From an uncultured Eubacteriales bacterium (lineage in GTDB: Bacteria; Bacillota; Clostridia; Oscillospirales; CAG-272), in NCBI GenBank assembly GCA_934446285.1, contig CAKSEI010000016.1:1-14768 (forward strand): a DNA stretch of 14,768 nt. Direction: 5' to 3'. A program made the position numbers and the translations under genes. The notes under the pieces are model-generated. The model did no database searches. It saw only the letters and a list, made by a program, of their open reading frames with translations, and was not told the DNA's origin. Below, one piece after another: positions 7,207-13,891 of the stretch. Positions within the stretch are counted from its first letter, which is position 1, and every line of letters begins with the position of its first letter.

Positions 7207-7705
7207 CAGCTTCACCTATTCCGTCAATGAATTCATCGACCATTCTGTCGCGGTCGTCCGTATTTATCTCACGCTCGAGCAGCTTCTCGGCTATAGCGGA
7301 CGAAAGCTCCGTTACGGCTGAGCGCATATCCTGCTCGGCGCGTTTCTTTTCGCTCTGCGCCTCAACCTGAGCCGCGCGCACAATGCCCGCTGCCTTTTCC
7401 TTTGCCGCCTCAAGCTCGCGCTCCTCGCGCGCCCTTGCGCGTGCCTCTGCCTCGGCTTTTATCGACTGCGCCTCAGCCTCGGCTCCCTTCAGACGACCGC
7501 TCAGCTCTTCTCTCGCCCTCTCGGCATCCTCACGTGCGCTGCGCGCGTCGTCGTATACTGCGTCGACTGCCGCTTTGCGCTCATCAAGAGCCTTTTTAAC
7601 GGGCTTATAGAGAAATTTTTTCAGTATGATATATATAACCGTGAGGTTGCACAGCGAAATTACAATGGACCATATATTCAGTGAAATTACGTCCGAATAC
7701 TGCAT
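7190..7705 (-). CDS. atpF: ATP synthase Fo b subunit (peripheral stalk)
   Basis: The product has 171 residues. There is one N-terminal membrane helix (about 9-30), then the conserved FLYKPVKKAL turn. A long highly charged coiled coil, very rich in Ala, Glu, Arg and Lys (about 40-155), would form the b-dimer stalk that holds the stator against F1. The C-terminus (TDDRDRMVDEFIDGI) is the delta-binding end. ATG at 7705 lies 4 bases after the atpE stop. The ribosome binding site is weak (GGCGG 8 bases upstream, inside the atpE end), so translation probably depends on atpE. Only one b gene is present, so a homodimer is expected. Confidence 0.96.
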   Translation of the reverse strand: MQYSDVISLNIWSIVISLCNLTVIYIILKKFLYKPVKKALDERKAAVDAVYDDARSAREDAERAREELSGRLKGAEAEAQSIKAEAEARARAREERELEAAKEKAAGIVRAAQVEAQSEKKRAEQDMRSAVTELSSAIAEKLLEREINTDDRDRMVDEFIDGIGEADGEER

Positions 7706-7709
7706 TTTT

Positions 7710-7994
7710 TCAGCCGCCTATTTTGTTCATCAAAATGTTTACAAAAGCATTGGGCGCATAGAATATGAGCAGAATACCGACGATAAGTCCGTAAAGACCC
7801 GTAGTCTCGGCAACGGCGCATCCGAGCAGCATCGTGCTCGTGACATCCGACTTGCACTCCGGCTGACGGCCTATCGCTTCGCACGCCTTAGCTACGGCAT
7901 TTCCCTCACCGATACCCGGTCCTATACCTGCTATCATTGCAAGGCCCGCTCCAATTGCGCATCCTGCTAAAATAATTCCTATTGCGAGTTCCAT
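7710..7994 (-). CDS. atpE: ATP synthase Fo c subunit with two-carboxylate, Na+-type ion site
   Basis: The product has 94 residues in two membrane helices (about 5-40 and 50-82), joined by the polar loop RQPE (43-46) that contacts gamma and epsilon. Helix 2 carries the ion-binding E63 in the pattern A-E-T-T-G-L-Y (62-68). The Thr after Glu and the Tyr five residues later (Y68) are the hallmarks of Na+-binding c-rings, as known from Ilyobacter and related enzymes. Helix 1 has G-P-G-I-G-E30, where the Ilyobacter enzyme has Gln; a Glu here matches the two-carboxylate site described for Fusobacterium nucleatum. The prediction is therefore Na+ coupling, by inference. GGAGG lies 8 bases before the ATG, the best ribosome binding site among the Fo genes, fitting the many copies needed per ring. 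A 41-base gap separates it from atpB. Confidence 0.97.
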   Translation of the reverse strand: MELAIGIILAGCAIGAGLAMIAGIGPGIGEGNAVAKACEAIGRQPECKSDVTSTMLLGCAVAETTGLYGLIVGILLIFYAPNAFVNILMNKIGG

Positions 7995-8035
7995 TTTGTT
8001 TTCCTCCGAATATTTTATAAAAATTATATATTTGC

Positions 8036-8929
8036 TTATATATTTGCTTTTTTTGCCGCCCGTTTTGCCTTACGTGCGAAATAGTCGTCCGAGGCAAAGC
8101 CGCCCGAGACATAGAGCATTGTCAGCATGGCGAATATGAATGCCTGCAGGCAGCCGCTGAAAATATCGAAATACAGCGAAAGCACGGCGGGAAGTCCCAC
8201 GCGCAGTATCTGAAAGCCGGAGAGCCACTCGGGTGCCCATGAGAACATAAGGTCGGACAGCCCTCCGAGAGCGGCGGCAATGAGCACTGATATTACCGAA
8301 CCGGAGAGCACGTTGCCGTAGTGACGGAACGCCATGGATATCGGCGTAGAAAACTCTCCGATAATATTCATGGGCGTCATGACCGCGGGAGTCGCAAGGT
8401 CCTTGAGATAATGCAGAGGTCCGCACTTCATCTTAAAGTGGGTTATCATGCACGCAACGAGCAGCGCCCAGCCGCCCACAATCGATATATCCGATGTCGG
8501 CGGATAAAGGCCGAAGAGAGTCAGCAGGCTCGAAAATGCCGACAGAACCATTATAGCCCCGATAAAAGGCGCATAATTTTTGAAATACGGCTGCATATTT
8601 GAATTTACGAGCGACTGCGTTTTCTCGACTATCCACTCGGCGACAAGCTGTCTCTTTGTTCCCGGGTGCTCGGAGGTACCGTGCGTAAGATAGAGGCATA
8701 AGAAGAGCACGGAGACTATAACGCACCAGCTGTTGACAAGCGACTCTGTTATACAGAGCGGCTGCAGCGGCATATCTATCTGAGCGTATATGAGAGCCCC
8801 GTGTATATCTATCCCGCCTCCCGCGGGCGTAAACAGTACCTTTAAGACTATCATAAAAGCAATCGGCAGCGCGCAAAGAACCAGCAGCAGGATGTCGAGG
8901 GCCTTAAAGCTTTTACTTTCACAATTCAA
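8036..8929 (-). CDS. atpB: ATP synthase Fo a subunit (ion channel), TTG start
   Basis: The product has 297 residues from the chosen TTG at 8929. It is a polytopic membrane protein that forms the two ion half-channels beside the c-ring. The essential arginine of the fourth conserved helix is seen as R202 in SMAFRHYGNVLSG (compare the RLFGN pattern elsewhere). The last helices, LYFDIFSGCLQAFIFAMLTMLYVS, hold the conserved Q-A-F/Y-I-F segment. I chose TTG because it overlaps the stop of the preceding gene as TTGA and has AAAGGAGG 12 bases upstream. An in-frame ATG at 9028 would overlap that gene by 103 bases and adds a non-homologous basic leader. The next Met lies inside the first membrane helix. 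The C-terminus is strongly basic (ARKAKRAAKKAN). Confidence 0.95.
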   Translation of the reverse strand: MNCESKSFKALDILLLVLCALPIAFMIVLKVLFTPAGGGIDIHGALIYAQIDMPLQPLCITESLVNSWCVIVSVLFLCLYLTHGTSEHPGTKRQLVAEWIVEKTQSLVNSNMQPYFKNYAPFIGAIMVLSAFSSLLTLFGLYPPTSDISIVGGWALLVACMITHFKMKCGPLHYLKDLATPAVMTPMNIIGEFSTPISMAFRHYGNVLSGSVISVLIAAALGGLSDLMFSWAPEWLSGFQILRVGLPAVLSLYFDIFSGCLQAFIFAMLTMLYVSGGFASDDYFARKAKRAAKKANI

Positions 8930-9321
8930 TTTGTGTCTTTTTCCTCCTTTTTTACGGATATCCCGCGAAAGACGAGCGCAATCCTCGGGAAAAGCAACCC
9001 GAGCACCGTTGATACGGGATTGAAGCACGGAGCGGCAATCCCCACGGCAAGCACGGCAGCCTCGCCGAACAGCCGCAGCGTATGCGACATGCTTATCTTT
9101 TCGCGTGATTTTTTTTCATCGAGGGCAACGGCAGCCTGAACGGTAAGACCGAGCAGAAAAAAATTCAGCCATGCGGCACATCCCGAGAGCAGCGCCCCCG
9201 TCAGCACGGTGTAATCCCACCTGCCGATAATGAGGAATACTGCCTGCTCCGCCGCGCTGAGCGCAAGCACCCACGCACCGACGTACAGACTTTCCTTTTT
9301 CACCGTCTTATCGATTTTCAT
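8926..9321 (-). CDS. ATP synthase subunit I-like membrane protein
   Basis: The product has 131 residues with four likely membrane helices (about 13-33, 36-60, 83-101, 104-120), matching the four-helix hairpin layout of AtpI-like proteins encoded first in many atp operons. It begins MKIDKTVKKESLYVGAWVL, a pattern that recurs in Clostridia next to atpB. Relatives help assemble the c-ring, or may carry Mg2+ or Ca2+; they are not part of the final motor. GGGAG lies 8 bases before the ATG. Its stop overlaps the atpB start (TTGA). Sequence similarity within the AtpI group is low, so the call rests largely on position, size and topology. Confidence 0.8.
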   Translation of the reverse strand: MKIDKTVKKESLYVGAWVLALSAAEQAVFLIIGRWDYTVLTGALLSGCAAWLNFFLLGLTVQAAVALDEKKSREKISMSHTLRLFGEAAVLAVGIAAPCFNPVSTVLGLLFPRIALVFRGISVKKEEKDTN

Positions 9322-9382
9322 GTATAGGTCTCCCCCGTTTTACCGTCGGCAGGACAAAGCTCTCACCGACGCTTGCGAGTAT

Positions 9383-9411
9383 ATTTTAACACGAAATCGC
9401 CTTTTTAACAA
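9383..9411 (-). promoter_or_regulatory. Promoter of the ATP synthase operon
   Basis: On the minus strand -35 TTGTTA (9406-9411) and -10 TAAAAT (9383-9388) are separated by 17 bases. The predicted start is about 9376, giving a leader of about 55 bases before the first gene. The 45 bases upstream (9412-9450) are very AT-rich and could act as an UP element. No other likely promoter was seen inside the operon. Confidence 0.75.
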
Positions 9412-9455
9412 TAGACAATTTGAATATTTTGTATAATAATTTCAAAGGCAGAAAA

Positions 9456-9483
9456 ATCGGCGCGGTCTTTCGACCGCGCCGAT
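9456..9483 (-). terminator. Rho-independent terminator after the SLH protein gene
   Basis: A perfect 12-base-pair stem, arms ATCGGCGCGGTC (9456-9467) and GACCGCGCCGAT (9472-9483), has a 4-base loop. On the minus strand it is followed by TTTTC. It lies 10 bases beyond the stop codon at 9494 and insulates the atp promoter from read-through. Confidence 0.92.
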
Positions 9484-9493
9484 AAAAAGCGCA

Positions 9494-11965
9494 TTATACA
9501 TTCTTGATAAAACGTACAAGCATGGTTGCGAGCTGAGCACGCGTTGCCTTCTCCTGAGGAGCGAGGGTAGTCTTGGTCATTCCCGTGACATATCCCTTTG
9601 CATTAGCCCACACCATGGCTTTCTTTGCCCACTTCGATACCTTTGCGGCATCGTCGTAGGCGGAGATATCGCCGTTATTTCCGGTTTCTCTTCCTTTGTA
9701 CTGTGCGTATCTGTAGAGCATGGTTGCGAACTGCTCGCGCGTGACGTTTGCCTCGGGGTCAAAGGTTGTCTCGGACATGCCGTTGACAACTTGATTCTCA
9801 TATGCCCACTTGACTGCGTCTGCGTAATACTTGCTCTTCTTTACATCCTTGAACGGGAGCTTAACCGACGAGACGTCAGGCTTATTCTCCATATTATAGA
9901 GGACGGTGACGACCTGTCCGCGGGTCGTGTTAGCATCGGGAGCGAATACGCCGCCTGTCATACCGTTCATGTATCCCAAAGCGCATATCTGCTCTATCGT
10001 GCTCCTGCCCCAATACTTGTTCGAGACGTCGGTGAAGAGTGTATTTACCTGTGCGCTCTCCTCGGTCGTGCCTGCGCCCGCAGTTCCCGTGAGGGTAAAC
10101 GAGCCGAGCTTGTTAGCGCCGAGCTTAATGTCGTATACGCCGTTGTTTGCGAATTCTACGTTTGTCTTTGTATTGGGAGTACCCGTCGACGTGACATTGC
10201 ATACACGCAGATAAGCGTTGTACTTGCCCGCCTCTATCTTATTTGACAGTCTGACCTCGACAGTCATGTCGGCAGTCTCCTGAGAGAACCACTCATTCGC
10301 GTCTACCGCGTCGTTGAGAGTGAGTACCTCGACCTCCTTACCGTCAGCGTCAGTGATGATAAGCTGGCATACCTTATCCTGCAGGCAGTTGCCCATACCC
10401 GTGTTCTCCACGGAGAACTTCAGCCTCAGGACTCCGCCGCACTCAAGGCTGTCGGTTACCTCCGACTTGCGCAGTACGAAACGATAACCGAGGTGGTCAC
10501 GCATAAGCGAATATACGCTGTAGCCGTAGTATGCGGAGAGATCCGCCTTAGTCGTCAGCTTCGCCAGCGTCTCGGTGAACGGTATCGTGTCATAGCCGTA
10601 TTTATTGAAGTATATATCCGAGCCGTTTATCGTCGCGTCCGACTTGTCGAGAGTTCCTCTGTTGGGGTCTTTTGAATTTATCGACTTTGAGAGAGCGACA
10701 ATTTCATCGACTATAGCCTCGGCGTAAGCCTGCTTTGTCGAATACTCAGCTCCGCCCTTTGCCGTAGCCTTGAGATGCATATACTTCTCTATCTCGGCGA
10801 TATTTGTCTTCCATCCCATCGTTCCGTCACCCGCGGTGGAGCGGTAGATATTGCCGTGTATATATGTCAGGTGAGTATCGTACATCTCGCCTATGGCATA
10901 GTCGGCTATCCACTGAGAGCCGGACTTAGCCTGACCCGAGCCGTATTCTCCTCCGTAGTAGCTGTAGGTCGTAGCCCACTTTACCCACGGCAGCTCCTTC
11001 TCGCGGTGGAAGTATGTGCCCGTATCGTTGCCCGTCAGCATGTAGCCGTCGTTGTAAAGACCTATCCTCTTCATGCTTGCCTGAGAGATGTTCTTCAGGT
11101 TGTCAAAAGGAATGAGATCCTTGAAGGATTTTCCCTCCGCTCCGTTGAGGAACACGGTCTTTGACTTTCCGTCTTTGAACGTGACCTTTCCGAGGGGAGC
11201 ATTGTTATTCTGGAAAGTGCCTTCGTTTGCGATGTACTGGAAAGCGTACATAGGCTTGCGCATCATTATTTTAACGGACTCGGGAGTATTGTTTATATAG
11301 GTGTCCATTATGCGATTCATGTACTGAGCGCCGCAGTATGGTGAGCCCCACTGCTCGCCGAAAGGTCCTGCAGTACCTATCTCTATTGCGCCTATAACGT
11401 CCGAATACTCGGTGATTATCTCGGAGAGCTGCTTCGCGTGAGTTATCATCATCTCAAAGTCGTAGCACTCGTTGTACATGTCACCCTGAGCAGCATACGA
11501 CGGACGGATTAGGCATGTGCCGCCGTTCTTGCGCAGGTTCTCGAAAGTACCGCGTAAGAATGCTATCGCCTCATCGGTAAGCGGGATGTCGGCGTCGCCG
11601 CCTTCGTTTCTCGTGTTCTCAGCCCAATCGTATTTTGCATTGACATCGCACTTAACACGCTCTGCCGTCTGTTTCGCGTTGAGTCGTGTTTTTACGCCGT
11701 CCACCATCGTATAGCCGGCGGCGAACATGCGCATATCTATGAAGTAATGAACAAATCCACTGTCGTTGCGCGGTGCGGTCTTGCCCTTTGCGACAAAAAC
11801 AAACGGTGTCGACGGATAGCCCGTCATCGGATTTGCTATCGCGCCTACCCTCTCGGTGTAGTCAAGCCCGGAATCAACCGTGCCGGTGCTCTGTGCGGAC
11901 ACGCAGAACGTGCACGCGCCGAGAACCATAACAAGAGAGAGTACGGCTGTAATAATCCTTTTCAT
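9494..11965 (-). CDS. Secreted DUF4874/DUF4832-like protein with three SLH domains
   Basis: The product has 823 residues. A signal peptide (1-24) is likely cut after VSA; an internal LGAC (15-18) could instead be a lipobox. Residues about 35-260 resemble DUF4874, with NPMTGY (45-50), the helix HAKQLSEIITEYSDVIGAIE (176-195) and GPFGEQWGS (200-208), where W-G-E-type acidic residues are typical. The following region to about 620 fits DUF4832: a barrel-like part, then a beta domain with LKFSVENTGMGN. The pair is common in putative glycan-active surface proteins, but its reaction is not known. Three SLH domains (about 642-692, 703-755, 765-823), with TRGQVVTVLY, TREQFATMLYRYA and TRAQLATMLVRF, would bind pyruvylated wall polymers and hold the protein on the cell surface. 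AAAGGAG lies 6 bases before the ATG. It follows the HAD gene after 35 bases and has a strong terminator. Confidence 0.85.
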   Translation of the reverse strand: MKRIITAVLSLVMVLGACTFCVSAQSTGTVDSGLDYTERVGAIANPMTGYPSTPFVFVAKGKTAPRNDSGFVHYFIDMRMFAAGYTMVDGVKTRLNAKQTAERVKCDVNAKYDWAENTRNEGGDADIPLTDEAIAFLRGTFENLRKNGGTCLIRPSYAAQGDMYNECYDFEMMITHAKQLSEIITEYSDVIGAIEIGTAGPFGEQWGSPYCGAQYMNRIMDTYINNTPESVKIMMRKPMYAFQYIANEGTFQNNNAPLGKVTFKDGKSKTVFLNGAEGKSFKDLIPFDNLKNISQASMKRIGLYNDGYMLTGNDTGTYFHREKELPWVKWATTYSYYGGEYGSGQAKSGSQWIADYAIGEMYDTHLTYIHGNIYRSTAGDGTMGWKTNIAEIEKYMHLKATAKGGAEYSTKQAYAEAIVDEIVALSKSINSKDPNRGTLDKSDATINGSDIYFNKYGYDTIPFTETLAKLTTKADLSAYYGYSVYSLMRDHLGYRFVLRKSEVTDSLECGGVLRLKFSVENTGMGNCLQDKVCQLIITDADGKEVEVLTLNDAVDANEWFSQETADMTVEVRLSNKIEAGKYNAYLRVCNVTSTGTPNTKTNVEFANNGVYDIKLGANKLGSFTLTGTAGAGTTEESAQVNTLFTDVSNKYWGRSTIEQICALGYMNGMTGGVFAPDANTTRGQVVTVLYNMENKPDVSSVKLPFKDVKKSKYYADAVKWAYENQVVNGMSETTFDPEANVTREQFATMLYRYAQYKGRETGNNGDISAYDDAAKVSKWAKKAMVWANAKGYVTGMTKTTLAPQEKATRAQLATMLVRFIKNV

Positions 11966-12000
11966 TTTTATCTCCTTTGTTTTTAAAATCAGGGGAATGA

Positions 12001-12645
12001 TTAAAGCAGATTCATAACCTCGTCAACGGTGTCGACTATGACCTTTGCGCAGTGGTTCTCGAGGAAGTATCTGTCCTTAAAGCCCCACGTTACGGAAATG
12101 CAGTCAACACCCGCGTTCTTAGCAGCCTGAACATCCGTATCGCCGTCGCCGACAACAACGATGCCGTTAGGCTCTACGCCGATGGCGTCCATAGCCTCGA
12201 AAATCATATCGGGAGCGGGCTTCTGATTTACTCCGTCCTTTGCGCCGAGAACGTAGTCCGCTTTACCGGGGAAGAATTTCTCGCATATCTTCTTCGCGTG
12301 CTCATCAGGCTTGTTGGAGACGACGGCAATCTTGAGTCCCTCCGCTTTGCATCTGTCGAGCAGCTCCTCTATTCCGGGATAGGGCTTCGTCGACTCGGTG
12401 CAGTTCTCGGAGTAGAACTGATTGCAGGGCTCGATAATCTCCCAGCTCTCCTCCCATGTCGTTCCCTTGGGAACTGCGCGGCGGATGAGCGAGCCCATTC
12501 CGTTTCCGACAAATTTGCGCACCTCATCGCGCGTGCGCTCGGGATAATTGCCCTTCTTAAGGGCATAGTTTACAGCGGCGGTAAGGTCGTCGAGAGTGTC
12601 GAGCAGCGTACCGTCGAGATCGAAAATTACAGCTGAATGCTTCAT
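12001..12645 (-). CDS. HAD-superfamily hydrolase, phosphoglycolate phosphatase-like
   Basis: The product has 214 residues. It is a Mg2+-dependent phosphatase of HAD subfamily IA. Motif I is D9-L-D11-G-T with the nucleophile D9. A helical cap covers about residues 17-85. Motif II is VVSN with S110, motif III is K142 in NQKPAPDMI, and motif IV is GDGDTD (166-171). The fold and motifs fit Gph, which clears 2-phosphoglycolate, but PpaX-like or sugar-phosphate phosphatases look the same, so the substrate is open. I chose ATG at 12645 because GGTGA lies 5 bases upstream and homologues begin M-K-x-x-A-V-I-F-D. In-frame starts at 12657 and 12672 lack a ribosome binding site. It is probably cotranscribed with the SLH gene downstream, with no evident functional link. 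Confidence 0.88.
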   Translation of the reverse strand: MKHSAVIFDLDGTLLDTLDDLTAAVNYALKKGNYPERTRDEVRKFVGNGMGSLIRRAVPKGTTWEESWEIIEPCNQFYSENCTESTKPYPGIEELLDRCKAEGLKIAVVSNKPDEHAKKICEKFFPGKADYVLGAKDGVNQKPAPDMIFEAMDAIGVEPNGIVVVGDGDTDVQAAKNAGVDCISVTWGFKDRYFLENHCAKVIVDTVDEVMNLL

Positions 12646-12659
12646 GGGGTTCACCATGT

Positions 12660-12682
12660 GTCTGCCGAACAAGGAGGCAGAC
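12660..12682 (-). other. Leader hairpin just upstream of the HAD phosphatase start
   Basis: Arms GTCTGCC and GGCAGAC enclose a 9-base loop. The hairpin ends a few bases before the GGTGA ribosome binding site and the ATG at 12645. A second small hairpin, CGGG/CCCG around AACT, lies closer to the predicted transcript start. They might modulate translation or simply stabilise the message. It does not look like a known riboswitch. Confidence 0.45.
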
Positions 12683-12734
12683 CCTTTCTAAGTTATGTTT
12701 CTGATTTCGGGAGTTCCCGCTTTTAAACATGTAT

Positions 12735-12763
12735 ATTCTATCATAAAAAAACGGATAGTACAA
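12735..12763 (-). promoter_or_regulatory. Promoter of the HAD-SLH gene pair
   Basis: On the minus strand -35 TTGTAC (12758-12763) and -10 TAGAAT (12735-12740) are separated by 17 bases containing a run of seven T. The predicted start is about 12728, giving a leader of about 80 bases that holds two hairpins. Confidence 0.65.
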
Positions 12764-12798
12764 TATTATTTTTGATTTTTTTCGGGATAATCACACAG

Positions 12799-12826
12799 TT
12801 TTCACAATTGCGGGGTACAGTATAAC
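12799..12826 (+). promoter_or_regulatory. Promoter of the lipoprotein-glycosyltransferase gene pair
   Basis: On the plus strand TTTTCA (12799-12804) and TATAAC (12821-12826) are 16 bases apart. The predicted start is about 12833, leaving a leader of about 23 bases before the ATG at 12856. The promoter is divergent from that of the HAD gene, with the two -35 boxes about 35 bases apart. The -35 match is moderate. Confidence 0.5.
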
Positions 12827-12855
12827 ATAACATAAGGAAAAATCGGAGGTGTCCC

Positions 12856-13887
12856 ATGCGCAGACTGATAATTATAGCGACAGCCGCTCTTATGCTGTGC
12901 TCATGCGCAAAAGACACCGTACCGAGTACGGGTATAAGCAGCACGCCGACCTACGAGGACGCCGGACCGGAGGATGAAGACGCGCGCGAGAGCGACCCGT
13001 CCATGACCGTAGTGAGCTTTCTTGCCGACGGGGCGGCGACGACGGGCGAAGGCGCGGAAGTAACGGACAATACGGTAAAGATAACAAAAGGCGGAATGTA
13101 CTATATAGAGGGCGAAAATCCCGAGGGGCAGGTGGAGATAGACTGCTCTGACGGGGTAAAGTTAGTGCTCTCGGACGCGGCGGTCAAGAGAATATCGTCA
13201 CACAGCGAAAAGACAGTTGTGACCCTGCCCGCTGCCTCCTCAAGCTCCCTTTCCGAGATAAGCGCCGACGGCGCGCTCACGTTCAACGGCTCGGGCACTC
13301 TCACCGTCACGGGCGAGGGGTATGCGATAAGCGCCGATTCCTTTAAAATGCTCGGAGGAAACATCTCGTGCGACTCACATGGCGCGGCTCTCGTGAGTGC
13401 GGGAAATATCGACTTTGACGGTGGGCTTTTCTCCGCGGGCGGCGGGGATTACGCCGTAAAATCGGACGGTGCGGTATTCGTGCGCGGCGCGACTCTCGCC
13501 CTCGAGGGAGACTGCGCCGTATGCGCTCCGTCATTCTCCGTGCAGGACGGACGGGTGCGGGTTTTCGCACGGAAGAGTTCCTTTGATTCCTGCCTTGTCG
13601 GAGCGCTCGGAGGCACGCTCATATGTGAGAGCCTCGACAAGGTCTCGGGCGGCGAGAGCCGCTTCACGAGCGAGGGCGGACTTATAATTCTTGCTTACAA
13701 TTCGGGTGGTATGCCCGATTTTGCGAGCAAATATTTCTCTGCAAATACCGACGGGAGTGCAGGTAAGAGCATAAGAGTTATAAATACAGACTCAAGGACT
13801 CTGCTCTCATATACGGCACGGGCAGACTGCACACATTTCGTCTTTTCGGACGGCAGCACGACAGACGGCAGAGTGAGCGCGGAGTAA
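12856..13887 (+). CDS. Lipoprotein with Cthe_2159-like beta-helix carbohydrate-binding domain
   Basis: The product has 343 residues. The signal peptide ends in a lipobox L14-C15-S16-C17, so the mature protein is expected to be lipid-anchored at C17. An acidic linker (34-48) follows. From about 70 on it is built of short beta-strand repeats: VKITKGGMYYIEGENPEGQVEID, LTFNGSGTLTVTGEGYAI (141-158), and then turns of the type G-x-I-x-F-D-G-G-L-F. This is the pattern of the right-handed beta-helix in the Cthe_2159 family, whose type member binds polygalacturonate and other polysaccharides. The repeats are shorter and more degenerate than in typical members and I see no catalytic residues, so binding or a structural role is inferred. 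GGAGG lies 8 bases before the ATG. The glycosyltransferase gene follows 4 bases after the stop. Confidence 0.75.
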   Translation: MRRLIIIATAALMLCSCAKDTVPSTGISSTPTYEDAGPEDEDARESDPSMTVVSFLADGAATTGEGAEVTDNTVKITKGGMYYIEGENPEGQVEIDCSDGVKLVLSDAAVKRISSHSEKTVVTLPAASSSSLSEISADGALTFNGSGTLTVTGEGYAISADSFKMLGGNISCDSHGAALVSAGNIDFDGGLFSAGGGDYAVKSDGAVFVRGATLALEGDCAVCAPSFSVQDGRVRVFARKSSFDSCLVGALGGTLICESLDKVSGGESRFTSEGGLIILAYNSGGMPDFASKYFSANTDGSAGKSIRVINTDSRTLLSYTARADCTHFVFSDGSTTDGRVSAE

Positions 13888-13891
13888 AGGC

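Noticed and set aside
8930..9028. Upstream in-frame ATG start for atpB at 9028
   Set aside because: It would overlap the preceding gene by over 100 bases and adds a basic leader not seen in a subunits. The TTG at 8929 has AAAGGAGG upstream and a TTGA coupling overlap.
9412..9445. Plus-strand promoter (TATAAT at 9432-9437) between the atp operon and the SLH gene
   Set aside because: There is no -35 box at a usable distance and no plus-strand gene follows; it is probably part of the AT-rich region upstream of the atp promoter.
12052..12636. 194-codon plus-strand frame opposite the HAD phosphatase gene
   Set aside because: The minus-strand gene has all four HAD motifs; the opposite frame has no ribosome binding site and no recognisable features.
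12646..12672. Earlier starts (TTG 12672, ATG 12657) for the HAD phosphatase
   Set aside because: Neither has a ribosome binding site, and homologues normally begin directly before the first motif; ATG 12645 has GGTGA at 5 bases.
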